From assembly GCF_000512585.2 (NCBI RefSeq), contig NC_089246.1:248001-312000 (forward strand): a DNA stretch of 64,000 bases. Direction: 5' to 3'. A model generated the notes under the pieces. The model saw only the letters and a list, made by a program, of their open reading frames with translations, ran no database searches and had not been told where the DNA came from. Origin of the DNA: Kwoniella bestiolae CBS 10118 (lineage: Eukaryota; Basidiomycota; Tremellomycetes; Tremellales; Cryptococcaceae). The translations under genes and the position numbers were made by a program. This document shows, piece by piece, positions 44,349-55,654 of the stretch; within the stretch, counting starts at the first letter, position 1; each line of letters begins with the position of its first letter.

Positions 44349-46299
44349 TTACCTGAAATCGAATACCACGACATTACGATCCCCCACCTGAAACGCATAC
44401 ATCGAACGATCAGCACCATTCATTTAGCTGGTCGCCGTGGGAGACGGAAGAGCTCTCACCGCATGTTGCAAGATCACTCTTTCTCCATCGAAGAGCATGA
44501 TTGGTCTGTCATGTGCCGTTGGCTGGTAAGTGCCTTGCCGGGTTATCGCACCGAGGGAGCGAGTTGTGATATTGGAGCGGGAGTGGGCGATACTTGTGAA
44601 AGCGGGAGACTGGGACAATACAGTATTCTCAAATTAGCCTCTGACCCCTGAAGTTGTTGACCAAGGAAAGAAGTGATTGAACAATTTACCTTCTGTGGCT
44701 GTTCCATGGATGGAAAGGCTTCTGAGGGTTCCACATTGAACTTCCCCCCCAAGCCGCCCAATGCCACGGCAGGATCACCTGAGAATCTCAATAGGCGCTG
44801 ATTCAACTCATGGTAAGACACCGTCATTTCCCCACTACCCTTCATTACATTCCACCGGAACATCTTCTTACTATCCACCGAGGACGATGCAAATCCAGAT
44901 TCATGCTCTTCTGGAAATTCATCAACGTGAATATACGAGAAAGGGGACCATTGCTCCCATGTGACTACCATCGTCCCTTGCGGTGTGTCTTGGACTTTAG
45001 GGAGACAGCGTGTCAAGCTTCGGATATCGATGTATATCGAGAATTCCTGGCATTGGCTCGTAGAGTGTCCATGCGGTACAGCGAGGGGCAAACGGACTGT
45101 TAAGTGGATAATCCCATTCTTGGTGAATGTCCCTTCTGGATCGCCTCTGACCATCGGCTCGATGGTGGACTCGTAGATCAGAGTCGTACTCTTGAGCGCA
45201 TCGTAAATGATGGTAGAAAGATCCGATGTATGTCGAGGGAAGACGAGCTGATACTTTGGTTTATCGATTTGCATCGGTTCTGACGAGATTGCCGGAAGAT
45301 CGGAAAGATCGTATATATGTATGAAGTTGAGTATCTCCGTATATGAGGAGGTATTTCTTTGACTACATCACTGGTTAGATATTATTGTTGTACTCGAAAG
45401 GATGGGAGACTTACATTGGTCGCATCTCAATACCCAAGATTGCGATCAGGTTATCTGGATATAGGCAAATCGTGCGATAGATGATATGCTTGGACGATAG
45501 GCTGATTGACTGCGATCAATGGGACATCATAAGCATTTGAAATTGTTCTTGCAGGACAGCAGTAGCCTACCACGTGATGCAGGCCATCTTCCAGGCTGTA
45601 TAAATGCACATTACCACCAGTCGTTACAGCGATAAGCTCCCGTGGGCCAAAGGTGATAGTTGACGGTGGTCTAATCATGCCGAACATGGTAGTTTGCTGA
45701 TCCGGTAATAGCTGAATAGCGTCAACTCGCCCATTACTGATATCACTCGAGTCAGACAGAGAGATAATCTTGACCACCATCCGGGTATTGATATCGACCA
45801 TTTCGCCTAAGATTACTAAATCTCGGGACAGGTCGACCGCCATGATATCGGGGTTGGGTTGGAAGTTGCATGTATGCTCTGTCCTTATCCAGGATGTGTT
45901 GTCTTCCGTATGCTCTACTAGGTATATCCATTTTCCCACTTCTTTCTGACAAGGTATTGGCGGATCAAGTTTGGTGATCACCCTTCCATGCGAGGCAGCG
46001 CAGATTACTTCTTTTGGGCCAATCACCAGAGATCGTTGAGCAGGCATGAAAGATGAGAAGCTCTGTTCAAGCTGGACAAGGTCGATCAGTCTTTCATGCG
46101 GTGTCTTCGTCGATTGGTTGTTCCTTGCAAAGCTCGTTGATGGGATGTCATGCAGATATTGATGTAGGACCAGCTGTATACTGCTTGAACGAGTGACTAT
46201 TCTGTTGAACCGCCGGTAGACTCTAGCGCATGTAATAAGGGATAGAGGATCGAGTGATGCGAGGACGATTTCCCATAACTGGTCTGTCATTCGATCCAT
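44349..46299 (-). CDS. F-box family protein, copy 11, intact
   Basis: Probable SCF substrate adaptor. Starts are possible at 46299 (M-D-R-M-T-D-Q) or 46290 (M-T-D-Q-L-W-E). The latter aligns with copy 9. F-box: L-D-P-L-S-L-I-T-C-A-R-V-Y-R-R-F-N. Exon 1 ends after G-L-H-H-V (about 45572). Exon 2 reads S-I-S-L-S-S-K-H-I-I. Exon 3 starts N-T-S-S-Y-T-E-I-L and holds F-I-H-I-Y-D-L, W-S-P-F-S-Y-I-H-V and A-L-G-G-L-G-G-K. Exon 4 has I-M-L-F-D-G-E-R-V-I-L. The last exon reads V-G-D-R-N-V-V-V-F-D-F-R, TAA at 44349-44351. The frame is open throughout. It is the only intact copy in the second cluster. Confidence 0.7.
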
Positions 46300-46968
46300 C
46301 TCTTTTTTTGGTATTCCACCTGCATATAGCTGGGGGAGGAGGTGGATACCGATTGAGCTTGTTGAAGAGGGTTCGAAAGGCAAACGCGTAAAGCACTTGA
46401 GTCTGATGGGTGGATATTTGATCGGAGTTGACCGTAGTAGTAGATGAATCACGTCACACGTCATGTATTATTAGCGCCGCGCAGTGGTGAAAAGCGAAAG
46501 GTTTTAGCTTATCTTCTGGCTCATACATGAGTATCCCTTTCATCCTACTCCTACTCTCAACGAAATAATCATCCTCTCTGTGTACATAACATAGCTCCAT
46601 CAAAGCATAACACTCGTTATCCCAAGGAGTATTTCATATACGACGAACAACGGTTAAGGATACGGATACGGCACGATCCCATAACAGCCTTTCACAACTC
46701 GATTTCAGTTCAACTTGTGTTATTGTGGTATTCACCTTTAAAGGGTTCAAAGGACACCGTTGTGTAAAAGGTATATAACCAACTCGCAAAACATTCAGTT
46801 TTAGATTGTAGGGACCAAACATTGGGAAACAGCACTTGTGATCTTGTGAGACGAATTATCTTACTGGGTACCAACATCAACATCGGCCGAAGATTAGTGT
46901 ATCCCCCACTCTCTGATCACATCTCCTTGCCTACCATCAAACAACAACACACGATTGATGGCCCCACA
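46300..46968. promoter_or_regulatory. Divergent promoter region of F-box copy 11 and the ABC transporter
   Basis: About 670 bp between two divergent starts. The transporter frame is open upstream to 46822 but has no ATG there. No clear motif or RNA gene seen. Confidence 0.45.
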
Positions 46969-49900
46969 ATGAGCACGATCCTTGGCTTCGAGACCCTGTC
47001 GACCAAAGTAGCTGAAATAGCAAGTAAGGCTACTTGTGAGGATGTATGGGATGGGACGGATTTTACACGTTGTTTTAAGGAGAGGTGAGGGCTAGTCCAT
47101 ATTCATATGTACCACGACCTTATGTTGAGGAAGCGCGCTGACTCCTGGCTGGCAGGTATATATCCAACTTCCCACTCATTCTCATTGCCCTCTCTGCCCT
47201 GTACATCTTGGGCATAGCCATCCTCCCTCGTTACCTCTCCTCATCCCCATACAGACCTATATCCCCAGACACTCTCATCTCACCTTCAGCATCATCCGAT
47301 CTCGCCAAGCTTGAATCCAACGTCATACTGGATGCAGTGGCATCGAACTTGAAACCTTCGAGCAAATCCTCAGCTAGAAAAGGTAGATTATCAGATGGCG
47401 AGGCGGAGCAGATAGTGAATGACTGGAAAGATGGTAGTCGGAAGTCCGAGTCGAAATGGCGGAGGTTGAGATTCTGGGTTGGACTTATAGGTGCTTTGGC
47501 GTGGTTCGAGTTGGAAATTGCCAGAGGAGCTATAGAAGGAAGCTGGAAAGACGCTATACTCCCTGTACGTCTCCCTCTGGCTGCGATACGACCTGCTGAG
47601 ACTAATATAAACGATGTTCGTATAGGCATGGCTAGCTCTGATAGCTCTCGTCCCCTCGTCTCCTTTGACAGCTATCCTCACCATCCATATCCTTCCCTCT
47701 CTCATCCTCTTCCGATCGAATACCATCCAACCTCACACTTCGTCGCTTAGAATCGCTAGTGGTGTAGTAGAGGTGGTGTACTGGGTAGCGATGATCAGCA
47801 TACCATACTCAGAAGGACTGGATAGATTGTTAGATGGAGGTGTTTCTCAGGGAGGTGGTACTTCGGGTAGCTACGGAGAGAAGCTACCAAAACACTGTGA
47901 AGAGCCTGCGTGTGAGTGGACTCTCTTCTCCTCAAATTGTATTTTCTGACCGCTTTGTTCGTATGTAGCAACATTTTCTAGAGCGACCTACTCTTTCCTC
48001 CTTCCTCTACTGTTCAAACACTATTTCAAGCCAATAACACTCAACGACATCCCCGCTATAAGGGAGGATGACTCAGCCTCGTCCTCTCTTGGTGCTTTTA
48101 GGGCTTTCCGAGCAGGGAGGGATAAAGATCATGTGGCAAAAACTGGCGAAAAGAGGATAAGGAATCTTGGAGCAGATCTGTTTTGGTTCTTCTTGCCTGA
48201 GCTGGCCATGCAATGTGTGAGTAGAATCCTCACAGACAAATCTCAATGTTATTAACATCATATTCTGCGACAGATCTGGGCTATTGTCTTTGTCATGTTC
48301 CAATATCTCCCTCCAACTGGTCTTCGACTCCTGCTGCAATATGTCAAAGAGCGCGATACCTCATCTCAACCAGGACACGTTGCGGTGTTGTACGTGGCTA
48401 TGATGGCCGGAGGACAGATACTCAGTGTCATCCTGATGGGTCAATCTCTCTTCATCGGTCGACGTCTTTGTATACGAATGAGAGCCATCATCATATCGGA
48501 CGTTTTCGCCAAAGCCCTTCGTCGACGAGATCTATCCGGAAACGTCAAGAAGACCAAACTTGACAAGAATGGTAAAATCGTGGAAGATCCCGAAGCTGCA
48601 GCAAGTGAAGGTAAAATTGCGAACCTGGTCTCGGTCGACGCTTTCACCATATCCGAGATATGCGCCTATGTCTACTACCTCGTTTCTTGTCCTTTCGCTG
48701 TCATCCTCAACTCATACCTTCTCTACAAGACCCTTGGCGCAGCTTCATTCGCTGGTACAGCCGTTCTTATTGCCTTGATGCCTCTCCAAGGTCTCATTGG
48801 TCGACTTTATACTATATACCAAAAGCGTTTCATGGCTGCTACCGATGCCAGGTTGGAGAGTGTCACCGAGGTCATTGCTCATATCAAGTTGATCAAATTC
48901 AATGCGTGGGAAGACAAATTCTTCGAAAGAATGGGTATCACTCGAAAGAAGGAATTGGGAGTACTGGCACTTCGGTTCGCCACTACCACCTTATTCCAAG
49001 TGTTTGTATGGGGTACACCAGTCTTGGTCACCGGTGTAGCCTTCGCAGTACACAGCATGGTTCTCAAACAACCTCTTACCGCCGATCGAGCTTTCGCTTC
49101 CTTGATACTGTTCAACATGCTCAAGGATCCATTGGCGCTGTTCCAAGATACCTTGACTCGACTACTTCAGGCGTATACCTCCTGCGGACGTATTCAAGCC
49201 TACCTCGACGAACCTGATACTCTGAAATACCGTCAACTATCTACCCCTAGTCCTGGTGAACCAACTATAGGGTTCAAGAATGCCATTCTTGGTTACGCAA
49301 CCCATGAAGACCTGCATCAACTTTCTGACGAAGATGCTGAGCCGTTCGTTCTTGGTGAATTAGATCTCGCTTTCCCGGTGGGGGGTTTGAGTATCATTGC
49401 TGGACCTGTCGGATCAGGTAAAACGACCTTGATCCTTGGTTTACTGGGTGAAGCGATGTTACTTCAAGGTAAAGTGTTTATGCCGGACGATCACGCCAAT
49501 CGAGATATATGTCCTATCGACCCTGCGACTGGGCTAGCAGATACTATCGCCTATTGTTCTCAGACGCCCTGGTTGATTGGCGCATCCATAAAGGAGAATA
49601 TCGTGTTTGGGTCGGAATGGGATTCAGAGAGATATAACGCCGTAGTGGATGCTTGTGCATTGAGGAGGGATTTCGAGATCTTCGAGCTAGGCGATGAGAC
49701 TGAAGTAGGAGAAAAAGGAACGACATGCTCCGGCGGTCAAAAAGCTAGAATCGCCTTGGCGAGGGCTGTGTATTCACCGGCCAAGACGATTATACTGGAT
49801 GATGTCCTTTCTGCGGTCGATGCTCAGACCGCTAGACACCTGTACGATAATGTCCTTCGGGGGGAATTGATAGAAGGCCGAACGGTAATTATGGTAACTC

Positions 49901-52900
49901 ATCAAGTCAGTCTCGTCGCTCCCGCTTCGAAATTCGTCGTCATGTTAGATAATGGTGGAGTGGTAGCTTCTGGTACACCTAGCGAACTTTCCTCTGAAGG
50001 GTTATTGGACCTTCATGGAACGGACAGTGACCCGTCTACACCTACCGCCACGGGCAGTTCTTCAACCTTTACTTCCTCGGATATACCCACGGCCGATCAA
50101 GCCAAGGATAAAACTCAAGATCTGATTGAACCTGTTCTGGACGATCAACCAATAGAAATCTCAGAAGCTCAAAAGCAGCAGGAAGTTGATAAAGCGACGG
50201 AGCAAACTTCGGAAGAAGTGAAATTGGATAAACAGCTCGTTTCAGCCGAAACCTCAGGTCAAGGTATGGTGGGCATCGGAACATATTGGTTATACTTCAG
50301 ATCGATGGGATCAGGGTTGTTCTGGTTTATCGTGATTTTCGCGTTCTTGGGATCTCAGGTGTTGCAGATTGCCAATAACACTTGGATCAAGGAATGGGCA
50401 AATGCGAATGATCATCCGACTACCTCTTCTTCTGTCATGGAGATCAGACGGATGGTTATAGATAATGTTCAAGCTCAGATAGCCAAGAAGAGATCTACAC
50501 TGTTCTACCTCACGGTCTATTGGGGTATATCAGCATGTTATATACTGGCTGTAGCTGGACGAGTTGGAATTACGTTCTTTGGTGCGTTGACTGCCAGTCA
50601 GAGGTTGTATGGGAAGTTGGTGAGGAGGATTTTGGGGGCGAAGATGAGGTTCTTTGATTCAACACCTTCGTAAGTTTTTTTGAGACCTTCCTTGGGATAT
50701 GTTTATGGAAAAGTGGGTGAAGAAGCTGATGTTCTATTTGCTGGGCTTAGTGGTCGGATCATGAATAGACTGAGTAAGGATATGTCTTCGATAGATCAGG
50801 AAGCTGGTGAAAGTAAGTCAATCCATAACTTAGCTACATAGGCCAGTGTGAAGTCATTGAGCTGACGACGGGTTCTTTGACTGATGTACAGTTTTGATGT
50901 ACTTTGCCAACTCGTGTTTGTCGGCTGCTGCTATCTTGGTGGTCGTTACCGTATCTACACCTGGTGAGCTGCAATCTTCGTTCACGTTTACATAAAATGG
51001 TTCCTAGCTGACTTGTAGTCCGACGTGATGTCATGTCATTATAGCATTTTTGGTGGCTTTGGTACTGATCGTCTTGGCCTACTGGTTACTTGGTTCGCTG
51101 TATGTGACTACCAATAGAGAGATCAAACGGATTGATGTCAGTTTTCTCCGCTTCGTTATCAACCCCTGCGTATGTCGAGAGGCTGATTGTGACGTCCACC
51201 TGGCAGAGTGTCACCCGATCACCCATATTCATCTCCTTCTCTGAAGTCTTGGTAGGGATGTCAACTATTAGGTCGTACGGTGACAGCGCGAGATTCATGA
51301 GAAAGTTGTTCCATGAAGTGGATCAGAATACGTAAGTGGATGCTCACTTACCATTGTTCCGCTATGAATCCAGTGATACGTGTAGATCTTGTTGTGGCTG
51401 ATTCTACGTTGTTGTCGGTACAGACGATGCTTCTGGTACTTATGGCAGATCAACCGACTCCTAAACAACTTCTCTAACTTCATAGGAGCCTTCGTTACTA
51501 TCTTTGCAGCCGTCTTTGCGTTGCGAAACCCGGAGATGGACGCTGGTGCTGTTGGATTGTCTATCACCTATGCTTGTGGGCTTTTCATCTTCCTTCGGTT
51601 TTATGAGTTTTAAGCTGACGCAAAGGACATGGGATAGTATCATTTACTGAGTACGTTCTTTGGGTTGTGAGGCTCTATGCGGCTAGTGAGATGAGTATGA
51701 ATAGTGTTGAGAGGGTTGGGGAATGTAAGTTTGCGGTGCTCCTGTTACAATTTGTCCCTTACCATGACATATACCCGATACACACCAAAGCCTAGTTGGA
51801 ATCGAGCTGACATCACGTTCCTCATCAGATCTTGAGCTCGAAGTGGAAGAAGAGGAACATGCGAAAGGTATCGAACCGCCCGCTCACTGGCCTTCGAGGG
51901 AAGGCAGTGTCGTTGTCGAGAATTTGACCTGTAGATATGCTCCTCAGGTACATTCTATCTCTGCTTGAAACTGTTGTTGAGCGTCATATACTGATGATAG
52001 GGAACATCATGTAGCTCGACCCTGTTCTTCAAGGTGTATCATTCACTATCGGTCCAAGAGAGAAGATCGGTGTTTGCGGTAGAACAGGGTCAGGTAAAAG
52101 TAGTACGTTCCATGATCGACCAGCTGACGTGAAGTTGACGAACGAACAGAAGCTGATGAGTCTATGCCAGCCCTCGCTCTATCCTTCTTTAGATTCTTAC
52201 ATCAAGACGGAGGGAAGATCGTCATTGATGGATTGGATATTTCCAAACTCAGCTTGAACGCTTTGAGATCTAGGTTAACAATATTGCCTCAAGGTGAGTC
52301 ATCTCCCTTCCCTATCCCCTCTACCTCGCATCCCGCTTCGTATTCTTCACGAACGAGCTGATCGTGATATTCTCACTTTGACTTGAATAGAGGCCCAACT
52401 ATTCTCAGGGACAACGAGAGATAACCTAGACCCCTTCGACCAACATTCCGACGAATCCATCTGGGAAGCTCTTTCTCAATGCGGTCTGATCAATACCAAA
52501 TCGAGGAATCCATCGAGAGTACAATCCAAATCTGATCTTACGGCGCTTACACCCACCAAGACGCCCAGCAAGAAAACGCTGAGAGGTCAAGCGAGTGTCA
52601 GGAGTCTGATGAAGAAGGTTGATAAGAAGTTGGAAAACCTGCAAGTTGACCCTAATGCGGTCGTGGAAGGAGAAGAGGAAGAGGAGAGGGTCATGATCAG
52701 GAGTTTGGAGGAGAAGGTTGCTGTTGGTGGGAAGAATTTCAGTGAGTGTATCATTTCTCAAATATCATCATTATTGCTGTCGCGTTTGACTTCGCCTGGC
52801 CTCCTCTTCGACTCTTTCACCTCGAAATTATACTGATGATCCTGTCACCTTGTCTAGGTCAAGGTCAAAGACAGCTCTTAGCCTTGGCTCGAGGCCTCCT

Positions 52901-53421
52901 CAAACTTCGTTCGTCCTCTTTCCTCATCATGGATGAATCGACGGCAAATCTCGATCACGCTACGGACGCTACCATCCAGAATGTGCTGAGATCGGAAATG
53001 AAGGATGTGCAGATGATCGTTATTGCTCATCGGTTGATGACTGTCTGCGGGTTGGACAAGTGAGTAATCGGATTGATATGTGTCCGGAAACAGCTCAATA
53101 GTGATAATTCCGGCTGCATATGACACTGTACTAACCGGTGTATAATATCTTACAGAATACTGGTACTGGACCACGGGAAAGTAGTCGAATTTGGAACACC
53201 TTATGAACTTATGCAGAAGGAAAATGGCTCTTTTAGGGAGTTGTGTAAGCAGTCTGGAGAGGAGACGCAATTGTTGGAGGTGAGTGCCTTCGATTTGACC
53301 TGCATCTTCTCGATGATATTCGTGATAGTTGGGTACGGTGATGCTGATTCAAGGATCTCACTACCAACAGCTCGCAAAGCAGGTCCATGAATCCAGGTCA
53401 AACGGAGATAGAACGCCTTAG
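46969..53421 (+). CDS. ABCC/MRP-type ABC transporter
   Basis: ATP-driven exporter of the multidrug-resistance-associated family, probably in the vacuolar or plasma membrane. Start at 46969 (M-S-T-I-L-G-F-E-T-L). About 17 exons and, by my count, roughly 1,700 residues. Order: hydrophobic N-terminal domain (47.0-47.8 kb), membrane domain 1 (48.2-49.2), nucleotide-binding domain 1 with Walker A G-P-V-G-S-G-K-T-T (about 49408), signature T-C-S-G-G-Q and Walker B I-I-L-D-D-V-L-S-A-V-D. A Ser/Thr/Glu-rich linker (50.0-50.27), membrane domain 2, and nucleotide-binding domain 2 with G-R-T-G-S-G-K-S, F-S-Q-G-Q and F-L-I-M-D-E-S-T-A-N-L-D follow. Site 1 has Asp in place of the catalytic Glu, as usual for ABCC proteins. 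A long charged insert lies in domain 2 (52.5-52.7). The substrate is unknown. Confidence 0.88.
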
Positions 53422-53776
53422 AAGGAAATAGTGGTAAAAGTAGATTTGACGAGGATAAAATCTTTCCCCAAGCATGTACCGGATATAGATATATAGTTCT
53501 GTACAGTGAAGTATAATGCATACCTACCTTAGAACATATCATCCATCGCATTTTGTTTGATCGATCAAACAGAGGGAAGAAGCTGTGAAAAAGTGCCACG
53601 TTCATTCAATCTCACTTAATCCCGAAATCTCCGCCACTCATTCGCTGCTCTGCTCCCTCTGACCGGTTGCTCTCTGTCGTAGTTGATGTTATTGTCGGTC
53701 CAGTTAGAACACACCTAAATCATATAAATATACATCATAAGATCATCAGACTCAACACCATAGACAGACATACACA
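53422..53776. other. Intergenic: ABC transporter 3' flank and complex I gene promoter
   Basis: 355 bp between two plus-strand genes. Contains an A/T-rich stretch (about 53720-53740) shortly before the ATG at 53777. No further feature. Confidence 0.45.
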
Positions 53777-55178
53777 ATGCCAGTAAAAGAGACACAAGCT
53801 AAATACCCGGTTATCGACTCGGATCCTCACTTCTCACGAGTGATTAGGTATATGAGACCTTCGGATTACGCTGTTTGGGCGGGGGCGACTGCTGCTGGAC
53901 CGGGGTTGTTTTGGTTATATGGTTAGTATATCTTCCTGGGTGTTACATCTGGGCTGGAATGTATTGGAGGGATGGAACGGGATGAATTTGAACGGGAAGA
54001 ACGGAACGTGGGATGTGGGATGGAAGTGGATGGCGAAGGTGGACAACGGACAGGTGGAGAGGGGGATTGGCAGGGGGGCATAGTGAATCTAGGAATATAC
54101 GTTGGTTTGAGGGGACGTGGGATGACATCGGGGAAGGATTCGTGATAGAGTGTAGAAGGGATAAATGGTCGTATTGGTATGATTGGGAATAGACATCTCG
54201 GAAACGATACAGATTGTTCCTCAGAAATGGGAAGTCCAGCTTTTAGACTCAGCAAAGGGTGGAAGCTGTTTGAAAGGAGAGTTCGGGAACGGAAGATTCA
54301 TTAGAGAAACGAGGGCTAGAAGAACAAGGATCGTACTATGAAGGATATGGAACAGGGCGACAAGTCAAAGTTAATCGGTCGAATTGCTGACTTTGTTTTT
54401 CCTGCGAACAGAGAAAGCCGACCCTACACAAGCTGCCAAGGCATCTCTGAGATCGGCACTACGTCTCACTGGATTCTTGGGTTTCGCAGCTGGTTTCATG
54501 TTGGCGTACCAAAACTCGAGTTGTGAGTGTGATCCCTCTCTGTCTTCCCTCTGTTCTATCGAAATACCCGTATGACTCACAGTCGTCGTACTTGAACTCT
54601 TTCGTTCAATTCTCCTCCAAACACGTTTGATATGATGTTTCGCTAATACATGACATCCACGCAGTACGATTCTGGGGTTGGCGAGAAAACTCAGCAGAAG
54701 TGACCAAAGACCAAGCTGAATTATCCGAACGAGCCAAGAACGGTCAACCATTATATGGTGAAACTGAATTGACACCTTACCTGCAAGGTGTAGCTGCTAG
54801 AAATTCCACTTTTAGTCAATTGAAATTACATGCTTTCCCTTGGTGAGTGAGGTTGTTTTATGACTGTCGATGGGGAGGTGAGGGGAGGTGGGAATGTGGT
54901 TGGAGCAATGTTGTCCAGATTGGGAGGGTAGTGTCTCAGTGGAACGACTTGGAAGGAAAGTAGTGAGCGAGATGAGCTGCATAGCCTAGAAAATCACGGA
55001 GCATGATGTTGCAGAAGAGGTCCCCTTCCGTCATGTGTCTTCCCTAGCTATGCGCATATCTACCAAAACAGACCCTCAGCTGACATCTCATGATATCCGA
55101 TATAGGTTCAACGTAGCCAACCACAACGTCCACGGTGTAGACACCTCCAAATACGGTGCCGACAAACAACCCTCATAA
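53777..55178 (+). CDS. NADH:ubiquinone oxidoreductase 21 kDa subunit (complex I)
   Basis: Accessory subunit of mitochondrial respiratory complex I, found in fungi. Start at 53777 (M-P-V-K-E-T-Q-A-K-Y-P-V-I-D-S-D-P). The N-terminal domain has V-I-R-Y-M-R-P-S-D-Y and W-L-Y-G. After a long first intron (about 53923-54411, near 490 bp), E-K-A-D-P-T-Q-A-A-K and a hydrophobic helix T-G-F-L-G-F-A-A-G-F-M-L-A-Y-Q-N-S-S follow. Next comes L-R-F-W-G-W-R-E-N-S-A-E-V, typical of the C-terminal domain, and then F-N-V-A-N-H-N-V-H-G-V-D-T-S-K-Y-G-A-D. Four exons, about 165 residues, the usual size. The first intron is far longer than others in this window and holds no convincing gene. Confidence 0.87.
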
Positions 55179-55654
55179 ATCTAGATCAACTCAACCTTCT
55201 TCTCCCTTGTTCCTCACTCTTCTAGAATGTAGCTCTCCAGCTTCACGCTTCATCGCACACAAATCAAGTAGATCAATTACTTTATACCTTATACCAACGT
55301 AGGATGTCCACTTGGTACACATGCATGGAAAAAATGATAAATGACAAACTGAAATCTGAATTAGTGGATATACAGGACAGGATCCTATATCATTGAATAT
55401 CGCTTGCTAAGCATTCCTATCCTGCGAGCTATCAGTCCACTGTTGTCTTCGATGAGACAGCAGTGTGTTGACGGATGGGAGGTTTGTGATATGATACATG
55501 ATTTTGCATGATACGTCATTATAATCCACATGAACATAACATCAGAGCTAATTTACAAATCATGAGTATAACATGTATCTCGCGATATCCAAGTACGCTT
55601 GATATACCGAGACCGAGAAGGGGTCATAAGGTTTTGCAATATGGCTAATCCACA
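55179..55654. other. Intergenic between convergent genes
   Basis: 3' flanks of the complex I subunit (plus) and the RING-like gene (minus). No open frame or RNA gene is convincing. Confidence 0.5.

Noticed and set aside
8006..46299. Transposon-driven duplication of the F-box copies
   Set aside because: I saw no transposase, reverse transcriptase, terminal repeats or target-site duplications next to the copies, though distant or degraded ones cannot be excluded by eye.
46822..46968. Longer N-terminus for the ABC transporter
   Set aside because: There is no ATG at 46822; the first good in-frame ATG with hydrophobic context is 46969.
53923..54255. 110-codon minus-strand open frame inside the first intron of the complex I subunit
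   Set aside because: Low-complexity Ser/Pro composition from a G-rich plus strand; more likely a chance frame.
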